Source: Brevibacillus composti
GTDB taxonomy: Bacteria; Bacillota; Bacilli; Brevibacillales; Brevibacillaceae
Length of the DNA stretch: 64,000 nt
Reading direction: 5' to 3'
Assembly (NCBI RefSeq): GCF_016406105.1
Contig: NZ_CP066308.1
Coordinates: 3,734,001 to 3,798,000 of the forward strand
Made by a program: the position numbers and the translations under genes. How positions within the stretch are numbered: position 1 is the stretch's first letter; every line of letters starts with the position of its first letter. Below are positions 61,302-64,000 of this stretch, piece after piece. The notes under the pieces are model-generated. The model saw only the letters and a program-made list of their open reading frames with translations. It searched no databases and was not told the DNA's origin.

Positions 61302-63676
61302 GGTTGGATCACCTTTCCTTCCACGCTGATTACCGGAAGACCCAAGTGGCGATGTTCATTAAAGCTATGGGAAAACTTGATTCGGAGCGTGCCTTCCGCA
61401 GACAGGTAGACAGATGTCTTCTCCTGGGCCATGATGTTGCTGGCAAATGCCTTGTCATAGGAATCGTACTCGCCCGTCTTCCAGTTGTAGACCTGCTTGT
61501 CAAACGGCGTGTTGTCGTTCGACCAGGTGTACAGGTGGATCTTGAAAATCGCCAGGTTTTTCTGTTTCGGCTGGATGGGAAAGTCAAATGTGATCTCCCC
61601 GCCCTGCATCATGTATCCGTCTCCCACGTCATCCACACCCGGGCTTGAGCCGATGCGGACGGCCTCGATTTCGCCGGAGGGCACAAAGGTGTAGCCGTCC
61701 GGTGAAGGCTTGATGGAAAGCGGCGCTGCCACCAGCGAAATATTGTACGGCTTGTAGGATCGGTCCTTGATCCCGATCTCGACCGCGGGCGCATCCATCC
61801 ACCCGACCAGGGTGACAGGCGCCTTTCGCGCTCCCGCAAGGTTATGGGACTCTTCGAGAATATCGACGATCTGCCCCTCTCTGCTGTTGTTATAGGGCCC
61901 CGCATTTCCCTGGTATTGCGCAGGGATGAATTGGTGGACCCGGCTTCCGCGATAGGGACGGTTCTGCGTCGCGGGATCGAATTTCAATTCGACCGTGATC
62001 GTCTCCCCCGGCGCGATTTCCGGGAACCGCTGGTTTTGCGTGTCGGTAGCCACGGTGACATCCCGGAGTGTGTACTTGGACTTGTTGGTGACAGTTCCCC
62101 GGAGCCCCCCCTCGACATAGCGGAGGTCGGATTCAAATGTGCCGACATCCGACAGGAATTGCTCCGTCCCTACTTTGCGCATCGACCAGAACTCGACCTG
62201 TTTGAACTGAATCTGCGTCCGATCCGCCTGCGACCATACCCAGGCTTTGGGCTGCGTCTGGTCCGGACGGTAGGGCAGAATAGGCCAGCTCCTGCCGCTG
62301 CCTTCCACTTCGATCTCATAGTCGCTGCTGCGGGGGACGAACATCGCGGCAACGGCCTTTGCCTGAGCCGACCCGTTCCCGAGCATCTGAATGAAGCCGA
62401 CCTGGTGCAAGAGCGGCTTGGTCCCGCGCTGCGACGCCCCTACGGTAAAAATGGCGATCCCCGTCACCACCGCGAGCGCAGGCACAGCTCCCCACATCCA
62501 GCTCTGCTTGCGCTTGCGGCGCAACAGGTAAAACATCACCGGCCCCGCTATCAGCGCATACACGGCAAAGAAGAGCGCCAGCCATTTGATGTCCGGCATT
62601 TTCAGGGCTGGAATCCGGTCCGCGGCATGATCGAGCGGCCAGATCCCGTCCATGGGACTTCGGTGGATGCGATGAATCGTGGTGCCAAAGCCTTTGTTCA
62701 GGACATCTGCCCAAAAGCGGCTGTTCCCACTCCAGCTGGCTACGGGTTCCTCTGCCAGATCATAGGCGACGTACATCACTTTCCCTTCACCCACTGTGCG
62801 GACAGCCACGAGCGGGATTCCCGCTTCGCTGTATATAGCCGTGCCTTCGCGCAACACCCCGGTGCTGACGGTAAACGGGCGATCCAGCCCGGGCGTGTTG
62901 TTTTTGTCTACGGTCAGTGCGGGCAAGGCAGCAACCGTGGTGACCCCGGTTGCCTCCACTGGCGAGAGGTCTTTCAGTTCTCCCGCCGTCTTTCCGTAAT
63001 GGGCGCCGCCCGCGATCATCAACAGCCCGCCCGCCATGGTCCATTGGCGTATCGCGTCGATCTGCTGTCCGCTCAAACTGTCCAACGCAAAGTTGTTCAG
63101 CAAAAGCACATCCACCATCTGCAGCTGCGTGCGGTTTACCGGCATTTGTTCCGCTTTTAACGGCAGGACGCGAACCGGATTGTTGAACGCTGTTTTGGGC
63201 ATGGCTCCGAGGAAGTTGGCCGTGTCCGGATGCGAGGCCAGCACCCCTACGAACAGTGTGTCCCCGCTGTATCGCCTGCCGCCGACAGAGGCTTTTGCGA
63301 CGACCTTGTCCCCTTGCATCAGCGATACGTAGGTATTGGGCCCCACCTGGTTGCCGGGAACCGAGATCGTGACCTGTTTGGTCGCGCCCTTGGCGATCGA
63401 AATCGGCTGGTAATAGGCGACATTGAGGTGATTGCTTCCCCAGTCTCCGACAGTGACGACCAGATTGCCCTCGATATCCGCTCCGCTGTTGCTTGCCGTC
63501 ACCTGCACGGGAACGAATGACGTTTCTTTGTAATCTCCGCCAATCCCGGCAATCACGCCAAGTTGGACCGCCCCCTCCGCTTGTACGCCTGGCAGCCATC
63601 CGACCGGCATGCATGTGAGCAGCAGCAAGCAACTCAAAAAAGCCAAGAGCCATTGCTTGGACTTTGTACGATTCAT
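61298..63676 (-). CDS. Large secreted/membrane protein with GATase-like domain (operon gene 1)
   Basis: 792 residues. A signal peptide or anchor (about 8-33) is followed by a beta-sandwich (VPVQVTASNSGADIEGNLVVTVGDWG). Next is a class-I-amidotransferase-like Rossmann region (about 185-300, VDVLLLNNFALDSLSGQQIDAIRQWTMAGGLLMIAGG) without an obvious catalytic triad. Two helices (about 360-380 and 395-412) then lead to another extracytoplasmic beta-rich domain. The layout recalls GldG-type partners of GldA/GldF transporters. ATG 63676 follows GGAGGTAGGAGAG. First gene of the operon. Confidence 0.82.
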   Translation of the reverse strand: MNRTKSKQWLLAFLSCLLLLTCMPVGWLPGVQAEGAVQLGVIAGIGGDYKETSFVPVQVTASNSGADIEGNLVVTVGDWGSNHLNVAYYQPISIAKGATKQVTISVPGNQVGPNTYVSLMQGDKVVAKASVGGRRYSGDTLFVGVLASHPDTANFLGAMPKTAFNNPVRVLPLKAEQMPVNRTQLQMVDVLLLNNFALDSLSGQQIDAIRQWTMAGGLLMIAGGAHYGKTAGELKDLSPVEATGVTTVAALPALTVDKNNTPGLDRPFTVSTGVLREGTAIYSEAGIPLVAVRTVGEGKVMYVAYDLAEEPVASWSGNSRFWADVLNKGFGTTIHRIHRSPMDGIWPLDHAADRIPALKMPDIKWLALFFAVYALIAGPVMFYLLRRKRKQSWMWGAVPALAVVTGIAIFTVGASQRGTKPLLHQVGFIQMLGNGSAQAKAVAAMFVPRSSDYEIEVEGSGRSWPILPYRPDQTQPKAWVWSQADRTQIQFKQVEFWSMRKVGTEQFLSDVGTFESDLRYVEGGLRGTVTNKSKYTLRDVTVATDTQNQRFPEIAPGETITVELKFDPATQNRPYRGSRVHQFIPAQYQGNAGPYNNSREGQIVDILEESHNLAGARKAPVTLVGWMDAPAVEIGIKDRSYKPYNISLVAAPLSIKPSPDGYTFVPSGEIEAVRIGSSPGVDDVGDGYMMQGGEITFDFPIQPKQKNLAIFKIHLYTWSNDNTPFDKQVYNWKTGEYDSYDKAFASNIMAQEKTSVYLSAEGTLRIKFSHSFNEHRHLGLPVISVEGKVIQP

Positions 63677-63771
63677 CTCTCCTACCTCCACCGAAGACAG
63701 ATCTGATAAAACTTGTATGGGTTATGACGTTTGAAACGGCGGAAAAGCTACAGCTGGCCGAAATGAAAAAA

Positions 63772-63804
63772 ATGGCTCCCTTCTGACGTCAGAAGGAAAG
63801 CCAC
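63772..63804 (-). terminator. Terminator between the ABC-2 gene and the operon
   Basis: Palindrome around CCTTCTGACGTCAGAAGG, extended by GGCT/AGCC arms (63774-63786 with 63789-63802), followed by ATTTTTTTC on the minus strand. It insulates the eight-gene operon from the gene upstream. Confidence 0.85.
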
Positions 63805-63814
63805 ATACGGCGTT

Positions 63815-64000
63815 TTACGCGAGCTGTCTTGCTTCTTCTCTCGTTTCATCCTGCCTTTTGCCCTTTGGAACGATCGAAGCGAGAAGCACGCCAGCCAGCA
63901 ATATCACGCCCAGAGCCCCTGCCGCTTTTTCTGTACCCGCCCCGCCAAAAAGCAAATTCATATATCCCTCCACGGCGTAGGTGGCAGGCAAAAGCTGGCC
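63815..64000 (-). CDS. ABC-2/YhgE-like permease, C-terminal end only
   Basis: Not a complete gene: 61 residues ending in TAA (63815-63817), with the start beyond the window. The readable part ends LPATYAVEGYMNLLFGG, a hydrophobic helix ALGVILLAGVLLASIVP and a charged tail. LP-x-TYAV followed by a last helix is the usual end of ABC-2-type or YhgE/Pip-type permeases. It precedes the eight-gene operon but is separated from it by a terminator. Confidence 0.65.
   Translation of the reverse strand, partial: GQLLPATYAVEGYMNLLFGGAGTEKAAGALGVILLAGVLLASIVPKGKRQDETREEARQLA

Overview
This 64 kb window looks like chromosomal DNA of an aerobic, flagellated, endospore-forming Bacillota, most like Brevibacillus or a close Paenibacillaceae relative. 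I infer this from several things: AddAB instead of RecBCD; a caa3-type cta locus whose subunit II carries a cytochrome c domain; MotAB; a Bacillus-type spore-coat transglutaminase (Tgl); a MetA with the acetyl-CoA-specificity glutamate; strong AGGAGG ribosome binding sites; and frequent GTG/TTG starts. Base composition is moderately GC-rich. The exceptions are an AT-rich IS91-like element (about 18.7-20.35 kb) and a small AT-rich gene with its flanks (about 49.9-50.8 kb). No rRNA, tRNA or CRISPR array was recognised.

Layout. 1-13.5 kb: a sigma-54 two-component pair, a low-molecular-weight tyrosine phosphatase, motAB, a ZIP metal transporter, a FhuF-like iron reductase with a Fur box, a chemoreceptor, a sarcosine-oxidase-type flavoenzyme, tgl, and a dsrE-lysR-cidA-cidB block. 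13.6-18.6 kb: metA, pncB, a YtpP-like thioredoxin, and a self-regulated TetR/metallo-hydrolase pair. 18.7-20.35 kb: an IS91-like (HUH Y2) transposon with an overlapping zinc-ribbon ORF. 20.4-33.65 kb: a nitrilase, then the DNA-repair cluster sbcD-sbcC-addB-addA. 34.4-42.05 kb: the whole caa3 oxidase and heme A locus, transcribed ctaC-D-E-F, then ctaG-ctaM-ctaB, then ctaA. 42.4-50.8 kb: an SDR, a DMT exporter broken at an A9 tract, small membrane proteins, an MFS exporter, a SurA-N protein, DegV, a methyltransferase, and a possible small RNA next to an AT-rich orphan gene. 50.96-63.68 kb: one eight-gene minus-strand operon. Window end: the C-terminus of an ABC-2 permease-like gene.

The strongest candidate for an undescribed system is that eight-gene operon. 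It runs: secreted/membrane protein, ABC ATPase, ABC permease, coiled-coil protein with a Gly-Asn-Ser tract, MoxR AAA+ ATPase, DUF58, BatA-like VWA protein, double-VWA protein. Most junctions overlap, so the products are probably co-translated and act together at the membrane. The second main discovery is a family of about 220-260 bp long inverted-repeat elements, with three intergenic copies (one at 14.7-15.0 kb and two at 33.8-34.4 kb) that share the same terminal module.

Limits: everything here is read by eye. Family names rest on motifs and remembered relatives, and no database search was run.
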